64,000 nucleotides of DNA from Halopseudomonas maritima (lineage in GTDB: Bacteria; Pseudomonadota; Gammaproteobacteria; Pseudomonadales; Pseudomonadaceae). The stretch is from assembly GCF_021545785.1 (NCBI RefSeq), contig NZ_CP079801.1, positions 1,364,001-1,428,000 of the forward strand. The letters are read 5' to 3'. Under the pieces are notes generated by a model. The model made no database searches and was not told where the DNA came from. It worked only from the letters and a program-made list of their open reading frames with translations. Positions 27,228-36,111 of the stretch are shown piece by piece; the stretch's first letter is position 1; each line of letters begins with the position of its first letter. The position numbers and the translations under genes are program-made.

Positions 27228-28454
27228 ATGGACTTTCAAGCCAGCAAACACAGCCAGACCCTGGGCCAACGGCTGCAGGACTTTATCGACGCCCACGTGC
27301 TGCCGCGGCACGCACAGTGGCTACAGGAAACCCGCCAGGCGCCACCACCGGTGTCTTTTATGGCCGACCTCAAGGCGCTGGCCCGCGAAGAGGGCCTGTG
27401 GAATCTGTTTCTGCCGGCCGAGTCCGGTCTCAGCAACCTGGACTACGCGCCGCTGGCCGAAATCATGGGCCGCCTGCCCTGGGCCTCCGAGGTGTTCAAC
27501 TGCAACGCCCCGGATACCGGCAACATGGAGCTGCTGCATTTGTTCGGCAGCCCGGCACAACAGCAACAATGGCTGCACCCACTGCTGGCGGGCGAGATCC
27601 GCTCGGCCTTTGCCATGACCGAGCCGGATGTTGCCTCTTCCGACGCCCGCAACATCCAGACCCTGATTCGCCGCGAAGACGACCATTATGTGGTCAACGG
27701 TCGCAAATGGTTTATCACCAATGGCAACCACCCGGACTGCAAGCTGATGATTGTCATGGGCAAGACCGCTCCTGACGCCGACGCCCACCGCCAGCAAAGC
27801 ATGCTGCTGGTGCCGATGGACAGCGAGGGGGTCAGCGTGGTGCGCAATATCAGCGTACTCAACCATCACTCCCCGGAAGGTCACGCCGAAATTGTCCTGC
27901 GCAACGTGCGCGTACCCTGCAGCAACCTGCTGGGAGAAGAAGGTGACGGTTTTGCCATGGCACAGGCGCGCCTTGGCCCGGGCCGCGTTCACCATTGCAT
28001 GCGCGCCATCGGCATGGCCGAGCTAGCGCTGGAGTTGATGCGCGAACGCGCCCAGGAACGCCAGACCTTCGGCCGCTATCTGAGCCAGCACGCCAATGTT
28101 GGCGATGCTATCGCCGAGTCACGCATCGACATTGAGCAGGCTCGCCTGCTGGTACTGAAAACCGCCTGGCTACTCGACCATGTTGGCGCGCGCGGCGCAC
28201 AACGGGAAATCGCCATGATCAAGGTGGTGGTGCCCCGCATGCTGTGCCGCGTAGCCGATCGCGCCATCCAGGTCTTCGGTGCCATGGGGCTCAGCCCGGA
28301 TACCCCGCTGGCCGATCTCTACACCGCCGGCCGCACCCTGCGCCTGGCCGACGGCCCTGACGAGGTACACCTGCGCAGCGTGGCACGGGCGGAGCTGCGC
28401 ACCGGCAGCGAACAACGGGGCAGCAGCGCGGCCTGGCTGACGCCGCCGGCTTGA
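27228..28454 (+). CDS. Acyl-CoA dehydrogenase, ACAD10/11-like
   Basis: The 408-residue flavoprotein has all three acyl-CoA dehydrogenase domains: an N-terminal helical domain, the FAD-binding middle (FAMTEPDVASSDARNI, GRKWFITNGNHPDC) and the C-terminal helical domain (ERQTFGRYLSQHANV, RAIQVFGAMGLSPDTPLADLY). The ending LADGPDEVHLRSVAR is typical of the ACAD10/11 group, which acts on unusual or 4-hydroxylated acyl-CoAs in some organisms. AAGGAG precedes the ATG. It stands alone; the next gene has its own Anr box overlapping this stop codon. Confidence 0.85.
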   Translation: MDFQASKHSQTLGQRLQDFIDAHVLPRHAQWLQETRQAPPPVSFMADLKALAREEGLWNLFLPAESGLSNLDYAPLAEIMGRLPWASEVFNCNAPDTGNMELLHLFGSPAQQQQWLHPLLAGEIRSAFAMTEPDVASSDARNIQTLIRREDDHYVVNGRKWFITNGNHPDCKLMIVMGKTAPDADAHRQQSMLLVPMDSEGVSVVRNISVLNHHSPEGHAEIVLRNVRVPCSNLLGEEGDGFAMAQARLGPGRVHHCMRAIGMAELALELMRERAQERQTFGRYLSQHANVGDAIAESRIDIEQARLLVLKTAWLLDHVGARGAQREIAMIKVVVPRMLCRVADRAIQVFGAMGLSPDTPLADLYTAGRTLRLADGPDEVHLRSVARAELRTGSEQRGSSAAWLTPPA

Positions 28455-28464
28455 TCAAAATCAA
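28451..28464. promoter_or_regulatory. Anr/Dnr box upstream of the HPP-CBS gene
   Basis: TTGATCAAAATCAA is an exact match overlapping the stop codon of the preceding gene. A class II transcript would start near 28500 and run through 300 bases of leader to the HPP gene at 28814. The 359 bases 28455-28813 otherwise hold an AT-rich patch and one possible mini-ORF at 28663. Confidence 0.7.
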
Positions 28465-28662
28465 ATTTGATCTATTCCATAGACAATTATTATTGATTTG
28501 CCCTTAATCAAGGACAGCGGCAAACTGACGCAGCTCACCTCCCGAGCCCCCTGTAGTCAGAGCCGCGATGATCACCACCGACCACCTTCCTCTCTGCCCC
28601 GCCCGCACGCCTCACCGCGTGCGGCGTTGCGTGGTCGCGTCGGCAGCTCCGCGTAGCGCGCC

Positions 28663-28770
28663 ATGATCCTGCTGCTGGTGCTGATCACGCTGCTGTGGGG
28701 CGGCATCTGCTGCTGCCTGTGGCGCTTTATAGAGGCGACGCCCAGCGACGCCGAGCGCAAGCCGCGCTAA
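28663..28770 (+). CDS. Possible 35-residue single-helix membrane peptide
   Basis: An ATG frame encodes MILLLVLITLLWGGICC followed by CLWRFIEATPSDAERKPR. It has one strongly hydrophobic helix with three adjacent cysteines and then a charged tail, the layout of small respiratory-complex subunits. It lies between an Anr box and the HPP gene, 43 bases before the latter. No ribosome binding site is evident. A 32-codon frame at 28568-28666 ends with ATGA overlapping this ATG and could couple it. The coding status is uncertain. Confidence 0.35.
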   Translation: MILLLVLITLLWGGICCCLWRFIEATPSDAERKPR

Positions 28771-28813
28771 CCCTCTACGCACTACCCCGTTTTCACCTTC
28801 TACAAGCGATACC

Positions 28814-29974
28814 ATGACCGACACTACCGACGTGACTGCCCAGCACGCCCCCCGCCGCCTGACCATTTTCCCGGGCCGGCAACTGCACACCCGTCCCCGC
28901 GAGTGGCTACGTGCCGCCTGCGGGGCCGCGCTCGGACTGTTCTTCAGCGTCTGGCTCTGCCAACTGGTCTTTGGTCCGGCAGTCGCTGTGTTGCTGATCG
29001 GCCCGCTGGGGGCCTCCGCTATTTTGCTCTTCGCCGTTCCGTCCGGGGCGCTGGCCCAACCCTGGTCAATCTTTGGCAGCTATTTGATCTCTGCCCTCGT
29101 GGCAACCCTGGTCGCCCAGCTGGGAGGGCATAGCATCGAGATGGCTGCCGTGGCTGTCGCGCTATCGTTACTGGTCATGTTCGCGCTGCGTTGCCTGCAC
29201 CCACCGGGGGGCGCAGTGGCGCTGTGCGTGGTGCTGGCCGGCCCGGCCCTCCAGGCGCTGGGCGAGAAGGCCGTCCTGCCGGTCATGCTCAATGCCGTAA
29301 CGCTCCTGGCAACCGCCCTGCTGTACAACAATCTGACCGGCGTGCGATATCCGAAGCGACCGCAACCGCAGGTCGACCTGCACCACACCAGCGACCGCAC
29401 GCCAGAGATGCGCGTGGGGTTTACCGATGCTGATCTGGATGCCGCGCTGAATGACTTTGGCGGCTTTGTCGACCTGACCCGCGAAGACCTGACGCAACTG
29501 ATCGACAAGGTTGAGGCTTCAGCCTTGCGCCGCAGCATGGGTGCCATCCACGTGCGCGACATCATGTCCCGCGACCTGCGCTGCGCTACACCCGAGACGC
29601 GGGTGCGCGAAGCGCTGGATCTGTTGCACACGCACCGTTTGCGCGTACTGCCAGTGCTGGATGCCGAGCAGGCGCTGGTGGGGATCGTCAGCCTGACCGA
29701 CCTGGCCAACTTTGTCGGGCGCAGCGGCAGCTTCCGGCTGCTGCGCCGCGGCGGCGGCGAAAAATCGCCCCTGAGCGAGGTCATGACCTCGCCAGTGATT
29801 GCCGTAGTACCCGACCTGCACATCACCCAGCTGGTGCCGATGCTCTCCAGTCAGGGGCTGCATTGTTTGCCGGTTGTTGAGCAGGGCAGGCTGGTCGGCA
29901 TGGTGACCCAAACCGACCTGATCGCCGCGCTGCAACGCAGCATGTTGATGACTATCCGGGCAGGCGCTGATTGA
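28814..29974 (+). CDS. HPP-family membrane protein with C-terminal CBS pair
   Basis: The protein has 386 residues. The first ~175 form the HPP domain with four membrane helices and its name-giving LHPPGGAVAL motif; LIGPLGASAILLFAVPSGALAQPWS is also typical. Two CBS domains follow at about 245-300 (IMSRDLRCATPETRVREAL, VGIVSLTDLANF) and 315-375 (VMTSPVIAVVPDLHI, VGMVTQTDLI). HPP proteins of plastids and cyanobacteria transport nitrite; CBS pairs sense adenylates. With an Anr box upstream and nar genes nearby, a nitrite-related transport role is a reasonable inference. Confidence 0.85.
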   Translation: MTDTTDVTAQHAPRRLTIFPGRQLHTRPREWLRAACGAALGLFFSVWLCQLVFGPAVAVLLIGPLGASAILLFAVPSGALAQPWSIFGSYLISALVATLVAQLGGHSIEMAAVAVALSLLVMFALRCLHPPGGAVALCVVLAGPALQALGEKAVLPVMLNAVTLLATALLYNNLTGVRYPKRPQPQVDLHHTSDRTPEMRVGFTDADLDAALNDFGGFVDLTREDLTQLIDKVEASALRRSMGAIHVRDIMSRDLRCATPETRVREALDLLHTHRLRVLPVLDAEQALVGIVSLTDLANFVGRSGSFRLLRRGGGEKSPLSEVMTSPVIAVVPDLHITQLVPMLSSQGLHCLPVVEQGRLVGMVTQTDLIAALQRSMLMTIRAGAD

Positions 29975-29978
29975 AGGC

Positions 29979-30833
29979 CTAATCCCAGCGCTGCGACCAG
30001 TCATGGCTGTCCGCCGCGGCCTGGCGCAGAAGCGTGGTCGCCCGCTGCAGCACCTCACTGTCGCGCGCACGAGAATAGACTAGCCAGGCCGGAAAGCTGA
30101 ACTCGGGCGCGCTTGGCACCCGCTGCAGCTGGCCGCTGTCCAGATAGCTCTGCACCACCCGGGTACGAAAATAACCGCTGCCGCCACAGCTGAGCAGGTA
30201 CTGCAGCGCCATAGGTCCAAGATTGAAGGTCAGCTCGGCCTTGGCCTTGTCCGGCAGGGCACGATCATGCTGCTGGCGAAAGGCTTCACCCCAGTCGATG
30301 TAGATATAGGGCTCAGGCTGGCTCGGCAGGCAGACCTGGATCAGCTTTTCTTCCAGTAGCTCTTCGACCTGCAGCCCGGGCCAATAGCTTGGCTGGAACA
30401 CCAGCGCTGCATCCAGCGTACCCTGCTCCAGGCGCCGTTGGAGCGCTGCCCCTTCGCCAACCTCGGTGTGCACCGCCTGACGGCCCAGCTCGGTGCGCAG
30501 CAAGCGTACCCAGTGCAGCATCAATGGATTGTAGAGACCGGTTTCGCAGCCCAGATGCAGCACATTGTTGATACCGCTGGCCAACGGCAGGTCGCGCTGC
30601 GCCGCCTCCCAGGTCTGCACCAGCTGGTTGGCGTAGCTGACAAACAGCTCGCCATCGGCAGTCAGTCGTGCGCCGCCGCGGTTACGCACAAACAAGCGGC
30701 AGTTGAGCTGCGACTCCAGGCTCTGGATGCGCGCAGTCACGGCCGCCTGGGTCACATGCAGCTGCTCGGAGGCAGCGATCAGACTGCCGCTGCGGACAAC
30801 TTCAAGAAAGGTTCTGGCGAGGCTGATATCCAT
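29979..30833 (-). CDS. LysR-family transcriptional regulator
   Basis: The protein has 284 residues with an N-terminal winged helix-turn-helix (ARTFLEVVRSGSLIAASEQLHVTQAAVTARIQSLE) and a periplasmic-binding-like effector domain. It ends four bases after the convergent HPP gene and is divergent from trhP, with 133 bases between them. It could regulate trhP or itself through that region. The effector is unknown. Confidence 0.88.
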   Translation of the reverse strand: MDISLARTFLEVVRSGSLIAASEQLHVTQAAVTARIQSLESQLNCRLFVRNRGGARLTADGELFVSYANQLVQTWEAAQRDLPLASGINNVLHLGCETGLYNPLMLHWVRLLRTELGRQAVHTEVGEGAALQRRLEQGTLDAALVFQPSYWPGLQVEELLEEKLIQVCLPSQPEPYIYIDWGEAFRQQHDRALPDKAKAELTFNLGPMALQYLLSCGGSGYFRTRVVQSYLDSGQLQRVPSAPEFSFPAWLVYSRARDSEVLQRATTLLRQAAADSHDWSQRWD

Positions 30834-30898
30834 CGGTCGGACTCATCGCAAGTGAGCCGGCATTGTGCGACATCCACTCGCTGCGGCCAAGACAAGCG

Positions 30899-30912
30899 CT
30901 GATCTCGATCAA
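30899..30912. promoter_or_regulatory. Probable Anr/Dnr box upstream of trhP, one mismatch
   Basis: CTGATCTCGATCAA differs from the consensus only in its first base. Its centre is 61 bases before the trhP start, predicting a transcript start near 30947. Its core GATCTCGATCAA resembles the exact nrdD box GATCGAGATCAA. Confidence 0.5.
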
Positions 30913-30966
30913 TACGCCAGGGCGGCCAAGCCACTAAGCTGCGACCTTTTTTCGCAGGTCCCGATC

Positions 30967-32250
30967 ATGCTCAACGCTCCCGAACTGCTGGCCCCGGCCG
31001 GCACCCTCAAGGCCATGCGCTACGCCTTCGCCTATGGCGCCGACGCGGTGTACGCCGGCCAGCCACGCTACAGCCTGCGCGTGCGCGAGAACGACTTCCA
31101 TAACCCCGAGGTCATGGCCCAAGGCATCAAGGAAGCGCACGCACTCGGCAAAAAGTTCTATCTGGCCAGCAATATCGCGGCGCACAACAGCAAGGTGGCG
31201 ACCTACCTGCGCGACCTTGAACCCGTGGTCGCCATGGGGCCGGATGCGCTGATCATGTCGGACCCGGGCCTGATCATGCTGGTGCGCGAGCGCTGGCCGC
31301 AGCTGCCGGTGCACCTCTCGGTGCAGGCCAACGCGGTGAATTGGGCGACTGTGAAGTTCTGGCAGCAGCAGGGGCTGGAACGCATCATTCTGTCGCGCGA
31401 GCTGGCGCTGGAAGAGGTCGAAGAAATCCGTCAGCGCTGCCCGGATATCGGCCTCGAAGTATTTGTGCACGGCGCTCTGTGCATCGCCTACTCCGGCCGC
31501 TGCCTGCTGTCCGGCTACTTCAATCACCGCGACGCCAACCAGGGAGCCTGCACCAACGCCTGCCGCTGGCAGTACGACGTCCAGCCTGCGGTCGAAACCG
31601 CCGAGGGCAATATCGAGCCGCTGGCGCAGCCGGTGCAGATCATCACCCAGCACGACAAGCCCGACGAGCCGATGGCCATCGAGGAAGATGAGCACGGCAC
31701 CTATATCATGAACTCCAAAGACCTGCGCGCGGTGCAGCACGTCGAACGCTTTGTGCAGATGGGGGTCGATTCCCTGAAGATCGAAGGCCGCACCAAGTCG
31801 CACTTCTACGTCGCCCGCACGGCGCAGGTCTACCGCCAGGCCATCGACGACGCGGTGGCCGGTCGCCCGTTCAACCTCGGGCTGATGGATGACCTGGAAA
31901 GCCTTGCCAACCGTGGCTACACCGAAGGTTTCTACCGTCGTCATCCACCAGGCGTGTACCAGAACTACGAGCAGGGCGCCTCGCGCATGAGCCGCCACCA
32001 GTTCGTTGGTGAGCTGACAGGGGAAGACAGCGGCTGGCTCGAGATCGACGTCAAAAACCGCTTTGCCATTGGCGACCAGCTGGAACTGATGACCCCGCAG
32101 GGCAACCACAGGTTTGTGCTCGAAGCCCTGCAAGACCGCAACGGCAACGCCATCGAGGTCGCGCCCGGCAACGGTCACAGCGTGCGCATTCCACGTCCGC
32201 CGCTGGCCGACCTGAGTTTCGCGTTGCTGATGCGCTGGCTACCGGCCTAA
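30967..32250 (+). CDS. trhP: tRNA 5-hydroxyuridine modification protein TrhP (YegQ)
   Basis: The protein has 427 residues from MLNAPELLAPAGTLKAMRY; the frame is open upstream but AGGT stands before this ATG. It is a U32-family protein with cluster cysteines in CIAYSGRCLLSGYFNHR and GACTNACRWQY. TrhP hydroxylates U34 of certain tRNAs using prephenate, while TrhO uses oxygen. UbiU and UbiV at 22-24 kb are its paralogues. The probable Anr box upstream would favour its use in anaerobic growth. Confidence 0.9.
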   Translation: MLNAPELLAPAGTLKAMRYAFAYGADAVYAGQPRYSLRVRENDFHNPEVMAQGIKEAHALGKKFYLASNIAAHNSKVATYLRDLEPVVAMGPDALIMSDPGLIMLVRERWPQLPVHLSVQANAVNWATVKFWQQQGLERIILSRELALEEVEEIRQRCPDIGLEVFVHGALCIAYSGRCLLSGYFNHRDANQGACTNACRWQYDVQPAVETAEGNIEPLAQPVQIITQHDKPDEPMAIEEDEHGTYIMNSKDLRAVQHVERFVQMGVDSLKIEGRTKSHFYVARTAQVYRQAIDDAVAGRPFNLGLMDDLESLANRGYTEGFYRRHPPGVYQNYEQGASRMSRHQFVGELTGEDSGWLEIDVKNRFAIGDQLELMTPQGNHRFVLEALQDRNGNAIEVAPGNGHSVRIPRPPLADLSFALLMRWLPA

Positions 32251-32388
32251 CAGGCCGTTGAACAGCGCAAGCAAGACAACGTGTCACTGACCGCAAGTGC
32301 AGGTGCCAACCAAGCAATGATCCAGGACAATTAAAGCGGGCAAGATAGCGTCTAGACTGCGTTTTTCATCCTGTCAGGAGCGACTGCC

Positions 32389-33561
32389 ATGCACTGCGAT
32401 ATTGCCATCATCGGCGCCGGCCCCAGCGGTCTGTGTCTAGCCCGGGCATTGGCCGACAGCGGCCTTGCGGTGACGCTGATCGAGCGTCAGACCGAAGAGG
32501 CTATAGCCAACCCCGCCTTCGACGGCCGCGAAATCGCCCTGACCCATACCTCGCGCGCTCTGCTGCAGCAACTGGACATCTGGGACCGACTGCCCAGCGA
32601 CGACGTTGCGCTGCTGCGCGATGCACAGGTGTTCAACGGGCCGTCCGCCGTTGCCCTGCACATTCAGGCGCGCCACGCCGGCAGCGATCATTTGGGGCAT
32701 CTGGTTGCCAACCGAGCGATCCGCCAGGCTGCGTGGGACAGCCTGCAGGCCAAGGGCACCACGACACTGCGCGCGGGCACCCGTCTGCGTCACCTGCGCC
32801 AGCACAGTGGCGGCGTTGAGCTGACCCTGGATGACAGCAGCACGCTGGAGTGCAGCCTGCTGGTGGCCGCAGACAGCCGCTTTTCCGAAACCCGGCGCCT
32901 GCTCGGCATCGGCGCGCAGATGAAGGACTTTGGCAAGAGCATGCTGGTGTGCCGCATGCAGCACGACGCCGATCACCAGCAGGTGGCCTGGGAATGGTTT
33001 GGCTACGGCCAGACCCTGGCCCTGCTGCCGCTCAATGGCCGGCAATCCTCGGTGGTGGTAACCCTGCCGCCACGGGATATCGAACGCCTGCAGCAGATGA
33101 GCCCTGACGAGTTTGCCATCGAGATGAAACAGCGTTTTGACGGGCGCCTGGGCGGCATGGAGTTGGTCAGCGAGCGGCATGTCTATCCGCTGGTGGGCGC
33201 CTACGCCAGCCACCTCACGGCGCATCGCAGCGCCCTGATCGGCGACGCCGCCGTGGGCATGCACCCGGTCACCGCCCACGGCTTCAACTTTGGCCTGGGC
33301 AGCGTGCAGCGCTTGAGCAGCCTGCTGCTTGACGCCCAGCGGCGCAACCGCGATATCGGCTCCATCGCCCTGCTCAGCCGCTATGAGCGCCAGCAGCGCC
33401 TGGCGACCTGGCCGCTCTACCAGGCCACCAACCTGCTGGTTGACTGTTACACCAATGACCGCCTGCCCATGCGCCTGCTGCGCGGGGCGGCGTTGCGCGC
33501 AGCCCAGCAGTTGCGCCCACTCAAGCGCGGCATTGCGCGACACCTGACCGCCGGCGCCTGA
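32389..33561 (+). CDS. ubiM: FAD-dependent ubiquinone-pathway hydroxylase, UbiM-like
   Basis: The 390-residue flavin monooxygenase is of the UbiH/UbiF/UbiI family. The FAD-binding motif DIAIIGAGPSGLCLARAL is at the N-terminus, the DG-type motif is LLVAADSRFSETRR, and the second FAD motif is ALIGDAAVGMHPVTAHGFNFGL. The segment PAFDGREIALTHTSRALLQQL resembles UbiM, a variant able to hydroxylate several ring positions using oxygen. UbiH-family identity is sure; the UbiM assignment is from sequence memory. AGGAG precedes the ATG. It is monocistronic. Confidence 0.78.
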   Translation: MHCDIAIIGAGPSGLCLARALADSGLAVTLIERQTEEAIANPAFDGREIALTHTSRALLQQLDIWDRLPSDDVALLRDAQVFNGPSAVALHIQARHAGSDHLGHLVANRAIRQAAWDSLQAKGTTTLRAGTRLRHLRQHSGGVELTLDDSSTLECSLLVAADSRFSETRRLLGIGAQMKDFGKSMLVCRMQHDADHQQVAWEWFGYGQTLALLPLNGRQSSVVVTLPPRDIERLQQMSPDEFAIEMKQRFDGRLGGMELVSERHVYPLVGAYASHLTAHRSALIGDAAVGMHPVTAHGFNFGLGSVQRLSSLLLDAQRRNRDIGSIALLSRYERQQRLATWPLYQATNLLVDCYTNDRLPMRLLRGAALRAAQQLRPLKRGIARHLTAGA

Positions 33562-33632
33562 GCCGGCGGCATCCGTCACTCAGCTGCATGCCATCCGCCA
33601 GAGCAGCACCGCTGCAGGCGACAGCAGCCCCT

Positions 33633-34151
33633 TCAGCATTCACTGGCCCGCCGACGAAACAGCGGTCGCGGCTCAATCGCCGAGCGGCCGTAGAGCACGC
33701 TCATGCCCCCCAGCCCCTTGATGGCATCCTCGGCAGATTTATCCTCACGGATGGCAAAGGCATCAAAGCCGCACTGACGCATGTGGCTGAGCTGATCGCG
33801 GAGCACATCGCCGACCGCACGCAGCTCGCCAGTCCAGCCGATGCGCGTGCGTAAAAGGTACGCCTGACTGTAGCCCCGGCCATCACGAAAACTGGGGAAC
33901 AGCACGGCAATCAGCGGCAACACCGCGAGGTAGGGCTGCAGCTGTTCGGCCTCATCATCGGGTTGCAGGCAGACCGCATCGGCACTGGGCGCTTGCCCGC
34001 TTAATACCGCCTCGGGCTGGCGCTGCAGCCACGCCTCCAGACTGAGGATGCGCGGGCCAGCGGCGGCCGGCTCCTCGGTCAGCGCCAGCGTCCAGGGATC
34101 GGTGCCCACCCGTTCCGGGCCATGCTCGGTCAGCCGGATCAGGTTGTTCAT
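33633..34151 (-). CDS. DUF934 protein linked to nitrite/sulfite reductase
   Basis: This 172-residue protein of the DUF934 family is recognised by its position directly after a sulfite/nitrite reductase and by FPSFRDGRGYSQAYLLRTRIGW, ELRAVGDVLRDQLSHMRQCGFDAF. Its ATG overlaps the reductase stop by four bases. The family is taken to assist or modulate the reductase, but no catalytic role is established. Three Cys residues lie outside any recognised metal motif. Confidence 0.85.
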   Translation of the reverse strand: MNNLIRLTEHGPERVGTDPWTLALTEEPAAAGPRILSLEAWLQRQPEAVLSGQAPSADAVCLQPDDEAEQLQPYLAVLPLIAVLFPSFRDGRGYSQAYLLRTRIGWTGELRAVGDVLRDQLSHMRQCGFDAFAIREDKSAEDAIKGLGGMSVLYGRSAIEPRPLFRRRASEC

Positions 34152-35818
34152 GCGCGGGTCTCCTGCGGCGGATACACCCGCGCTTTGAACGGGGCGAGGC
34201 CGATACGCTCGACGGTGTCGACAAAGCGCTCCTCCCCCTGTCGCTGCGCGCGGTAGACCTCGGCCAGCTGGGCGATCACCTCCGGTACGTCTTCGGCGCT
34301 GAAGGCCGGGCCAATCACCTTACCCAGCGCGCTGTGCTTGCCCTGCGCCCCGCCGATGGTGAGCTGGTACCACTCGCTGCCGTTTTTATCGACGCCAAGG
34401 ATGCCGATATTGCCAATGTGATGGTGGCCGCAGGCGTTCATGCAGCCGGAGATGTTCAGGCTGATCTCGCCCAGATCCTGCAGCAGCTCGGGGTCGGCAA
34501 AGCGCTGCTGAATGGCCTGCGCCACTGGTATCGACTTGGCATTGGCCAGCGCGCAATAGTCGCCGCCGGGGCAGGCGATCACGTCGGTCAGCAAACCGAT
34601 ATTGGGTGTCGCCAGACCAAAGGCGCAGGCCTGCTGCCAGAGCGCGTACAGGTCAGTCTTGGCGACATCAGGCAGGACCAGATTCTGCTCGTGGGCGATC
34701 CGAATCTCGCCGAAGCCGAACCGCTCGGCCATCTGCGCAATCTGCTCCATCTGCGCGGCGGTCACATCGCCTGGTGGCATGGCAGCGCCGGGCTTGGTCG
34801 ACAGCGTGACCGACACGTAGCCCGGCTGCTTGTGTGCGTGGGTGTTGCGCTGCACCCAGCGGGCAAACCCGGCGTCGCGCGCCAGCGCACTGCCGAATGC
34901 CAGATCGACCGCCGGTTGCGGCGGATACGCCGGCGGCTGAAAGCTGGCAGCGACGCGCTCGTACTCGGCGCGGGTCAGCTCGGCGGGGCCGTCCTTGATG
35001 TGCTCCCATTCGGCCTCAACCTCACGGGCAAAGGCCTCGATACCCAGCGCCTTGACCAGAATCTTGATGCGCGCCTTGTACTTGTTGTCCCGCCGCCCGT
35101 GGCGGTTATAAACCCGCAACACCGCCTCCACGTAGGACAGCAAATGCTGCCAGGGCAGCGCCTTACGGATCGGCTGCGACAGAATTGGCGTGCGGCCCAG
35201 GCCGCCACCCACCATCACGTCGAACAGCATCTCACCTGCGCCATCGCGGTACAGGTATAGCCCGATGTCGTGCATCATCACCGCCGCGCGGTCTTCACTG
35301 GCCGAGCACAGGGCGATCTTGAACTTGCGCGGCAGGTAGAGAAACTCGGGATTGACCGTCGACCACTGGCGCAGAATCTCGGCCAACGGCCGCGGATCGA
35401 GCAGCTCATCGGCCGCCACGCCGGCAAAAGCGTCGGTGCTGATATTGCGCACACAGTTGCCGGAGGTCTGAATCGCATGCATGTCGACTGCCGCCAGCCG
35501 GGCCAGAATGTCGCCCACCTGCTCCAGCTCGATCCAGTTGAACTGAATGTTCTGACGCGTGGTGAAGTGGCCGTAGCCGCGGTCAAAATCCCGCGCGACA
35601 CTGGCCAGCGCGCGCAGCTGATCTGCCGACAAGGTGCCGTAGGGAATCGCCACCCGCAGCATGTAGGCATGGCGCTGCAGGTAGAGGCCGTTCTGTAGAC
35701 GCAGCGGCAGAAACTCTTCCTCGCTCAGTTCACCGCTCAGACGCCGACTGATCTGATCACGAAACTGGGCGACCCGCTCGGCGACCAGCGCCCGGTCGTA
35801 CTCATCGTAGTGGTACAT
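34148..35818 (-). CDS. Ferredoxin-type nitrite/sulfite reductase (CysI/NirA family)
   Basis: The 556-residue sirohaem [4Fe-4S] hemoprotein starts at MYHYDEYDRALVAERV. Duplicated NIR_SIR half-domains are visible, with substrate-pocket segments (RQNIQFNWIELEQV, TSGNCVRNI). The cluster/sirohaem cysteines are in CPGGDYCALANAKS and ISGCMNACGHHHIG. It reduces sulfite to sulfide or nitrite to ammonia. Its place beside ccoG, a MocR regulator and an orphan ccoN matches PA4130 of the cyanide-inducible cluster, so it is probably not the housekeeping CysI. Confidence 0.88.
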   Translation of the reverse strand: MYHYDEYDRALVAERVAQFRDQISRRLSGELSEEEFLPLRLQNGLYLQRHAYMLRVAIPYGTLSADQLRALASVARDFDRGYGHFTTRQNIQFNWIELEQVGDILARLAAVDMHAIQTSGNCVRNISTDAFAGVAADELLDPRPLAEILRQWSTVNPEFLYLPRKFKIALCSASEDRAAVMMHDIGLYLYRDGAGEMLFDVMVGGGLGRTPILSQPIRKALPWQHLLSYVEAVLRVYNRHGRRDNKYKARIKILVKALGIEAFAREVEAEWEHIKDGPAELTRAEYERVAASFQPPAYPPQPAVDLAFGSALARDAGFARWVQRNTHAHKQPGYVSVTLSTKPGAAMPPGDVTAAQMEQIAQMAERFGFGEIRIAHEQNLVLPDVAKTDLYALWQQACAFGLATPNIGLLTDVIACPGGDYCALANAKSIPVAQAIQQRFADPELLQDLGEISLNISGCMNACGHHHIGNIGILGVDKNGSEWYQLTIGGAQGKHSALGKVIGPAFSAEDVPEVIAQLAEVYRAQRQGEERFVDTVERIGLAPFKARVYPPQETRA

Positions 35819-35914
35819 GCTCACCTCCAAGGCACAGCAGCCGCACACAGCGGATCTACCGCACCGACTCAACAAGGCGGCCACTATGCGCACGCCACCT
35901 GAGCCGTACCAGCC

Positions 35915-35943
35915 TCAGATTCGGCAAAAAAAACCGTATCAGA
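35915..35943 (-). promoter_or_regulatory. Predicted MocR-regulator site, copy A (nitrite/sulfite reductase promoter)
   Basis: On the minus strand TCTGAT (from 35943) and TCTGAGGCTG (from 35919) are direct repeats exactly 24 bases apart, with a run of eight T between them. The site ends 97 bases before the reductase start. It is the same motif as at 36017 and 38979. Confidence 0.65.
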
Positions 35944-36016
35944 AGGCCATTTCAGGCTGCGCGCAATCCGTATTCAGGCCAGTCAGGCCAGTGCTCTGAG
36001 CGACCTTTTAGCGCCA

Positions 36017-36050
36017 TCTGATATGGTTTTTTGCGTCCGATCTGAATCTG
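36017..36050 (+). promoter_or_regulatory. Predicted MocR-regulator site, copy B (ccoG promoter)
   Basis: TCTGAT at 36017 and TCTGAATCTG at 36041 are spaced 24 bases apart around a T6 tract. The site lies 62 bases before ccoG, which is followed by the regulator gene. The 293-base region 35819-36111 thus holds two divergent copies, A and B, 73 bases apart. Confidence 0.65.
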
Positions 36051-36111
36051 TTACCAGACCAGCCAGCCCCGCATCATCGCCACAGCCTGAAAATCCAAGA
36101 GCCGTGATGCC

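Noticed and set aside
28490..28520. TTGATTTGCCCTTAATCAA as a second Anr box before the HPP gene
   Set aside because: Half-sites are nine bases apart instead of four; only the site at 28451 fits.
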